Assembly: GCA_959018045.1 (NCBI GenBank)
Contig: CAUEJN010000091.1
Location: 1 to 5,305 of the forward strand
From: an uncultured Butyricicoccus sp.
GTDB taxonomy: Bacteria; Bacillota; Clostridia; Oscillospirales; Butyricicoccaceae
Length of the DNA stretch: 5,305 nucleotides
Reading direction: 5' to 3'
The notes beneath the pieces were generated by a model. The model did not search any database. It was not told the DNA's origin and worked only from the letters and a program-made list of their open reading frames with translations. Made by a program: the position numbers and the translations under genes. Every line of letters begins with the position of its first letter. Positions within the stretch are counted from its first letter, which is position 1. Below, one piece after another: positions 4,990 through 5,305 of this stretch.

Positions 4990-5305
4990 TCAGCGATTGG
5001 GCAGCGGCGGAACCAGCGCGGCAAGCGCCTCGTCCACGATTTTGCCCTCGTCCATGATCTGTACGTCATCCAGCCAGACTGACGAATTCAGGCAGATACC
5101 GTCGCAATGCGACTTGGCGTCCTGTCCGTGCGGCGGTGCATCAAACGGGCTGACATAGCCGATTCCCCATTCGGTAGAACCCCAAATGCGCTCGTCCTCG
5201 ACAATGTTTCCGGTCAGGATTGCACCCGGATTGAAGCCGTACGCAATATGTGCCAGCTTAAACATGCCCGGGTCCTCAAAGCTTTCCAAATGCTTGCGGA
5301 ACACA
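4990..5305 (-). CDS. NicX-like (2,5-dihydroxypyridine 5,6-dioxygenase / M29-like) metalloenzyme, 3' end
   Basis: Only the last 104 codons are inside the window; the gene continues past the right edge (the valine codon at 5302-5304 is internal, not a start). The segment shows LAHIAYGFNPGA, then ERIWGSTEWGIGYVSP, then SHCDGICLNSSVWLDD and a closing QIMDEGKIVDEALAAL. This matches the C-terminal half of proteins annotated as 2,5-dihydroxypyridine 5,6-dioxygenase (NicX), which are relatives of M29 aminopeptidases and are often labelled leucyl aminopeptidase. In NicX the ferrous iron is held by two histidines and an aspartate arranged His...His-x-Asp, and the same pattern is seen here (H19, H66 and D68 of the visible part), so the metal site looks intact. 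The NicX reaction uses oxygen to open a pyridine ring; whether this homologue does so in a probably anaerobic host is doubtful. Convergent with the CodB-like permease, it may act on a related imported heterocycle. Confidence 0.8.
   Translation of the reverse strand, partial: VFRKHLESFEDPGMFKLAHIAYGFNPGAILTGNIVEDERIWGSTEWGIGYVSPFDAPPHGQDAKSHCDGICLNSSVWLDDVQIMDEGKIVDEALAALVPPLPNR

Overview
The window reads as a piece of a moderately GC-rich Firmicutes genome, most likely a gut-type clostridium (Oscillospirales-like). This rests on protein flavour only: a clostridial-style iron alcohol dehydrogenase, an Eis-like acetyltransferase, a PucR regulator and a CodB-like permease, plus canonical sigma-A-type promoter elements and U-tailed terminators. 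No taxonomic marker gene is present.

Left part (1-1790): the minus strand carries an iron-containing (type III) alcohol dehydrogenase of the PduQ/EutG-like kind. It is followed after 28 bases by the ribosome site and first nine codons of another gene that leaves the window. The dehydrogenase has all its metal ligands but lacks its first 30 or so residues. Exactly where its homology stops, the plus strand enters the second half of an Eis-like GNAT acetyltransferase, which lacks its whole GNAT part. The two divergent genes are therefore beheaded at one common breakpoint (about 1129-1150), as a single deletion across their shared promoter region would do. The acetyltransferase remnant is further broken by an in-frame amber codon (1545-1547) and a frameshift before its C-terminus, and is closed by a perfect terminator (1756-1790).

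Middle (1791-2430): about 640 AT-rich bases with no credible gene. They hold a second strong terminator with no gene upstream of it (1933-1973), several GTGAA/TTCAC dyads, a set of mutually exclusive stems (2042-2090), and a near-consensus promoter (2351-2378) for the next gene.

Right part (2431-5305): a PucR-family regulator and a CodB-like NCS1 permease form a likely two-gene unit ending in a bidirectional terminator. Converging from the right is the 3' end of a NicX-like (2,5-dihydroxypyridine 5,6-dioxygenase / M29-like) metalloenzyme that keeps the family's His...His-x-Asp ligand pattern. Together these suggest a locus for uptake and breakdown of a nitrogen heterocycle under PucR control; the substrate cannot be told from the sequence. 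The dehydrogenase and acetyltransferase part looks unrelated to it and is decaying.
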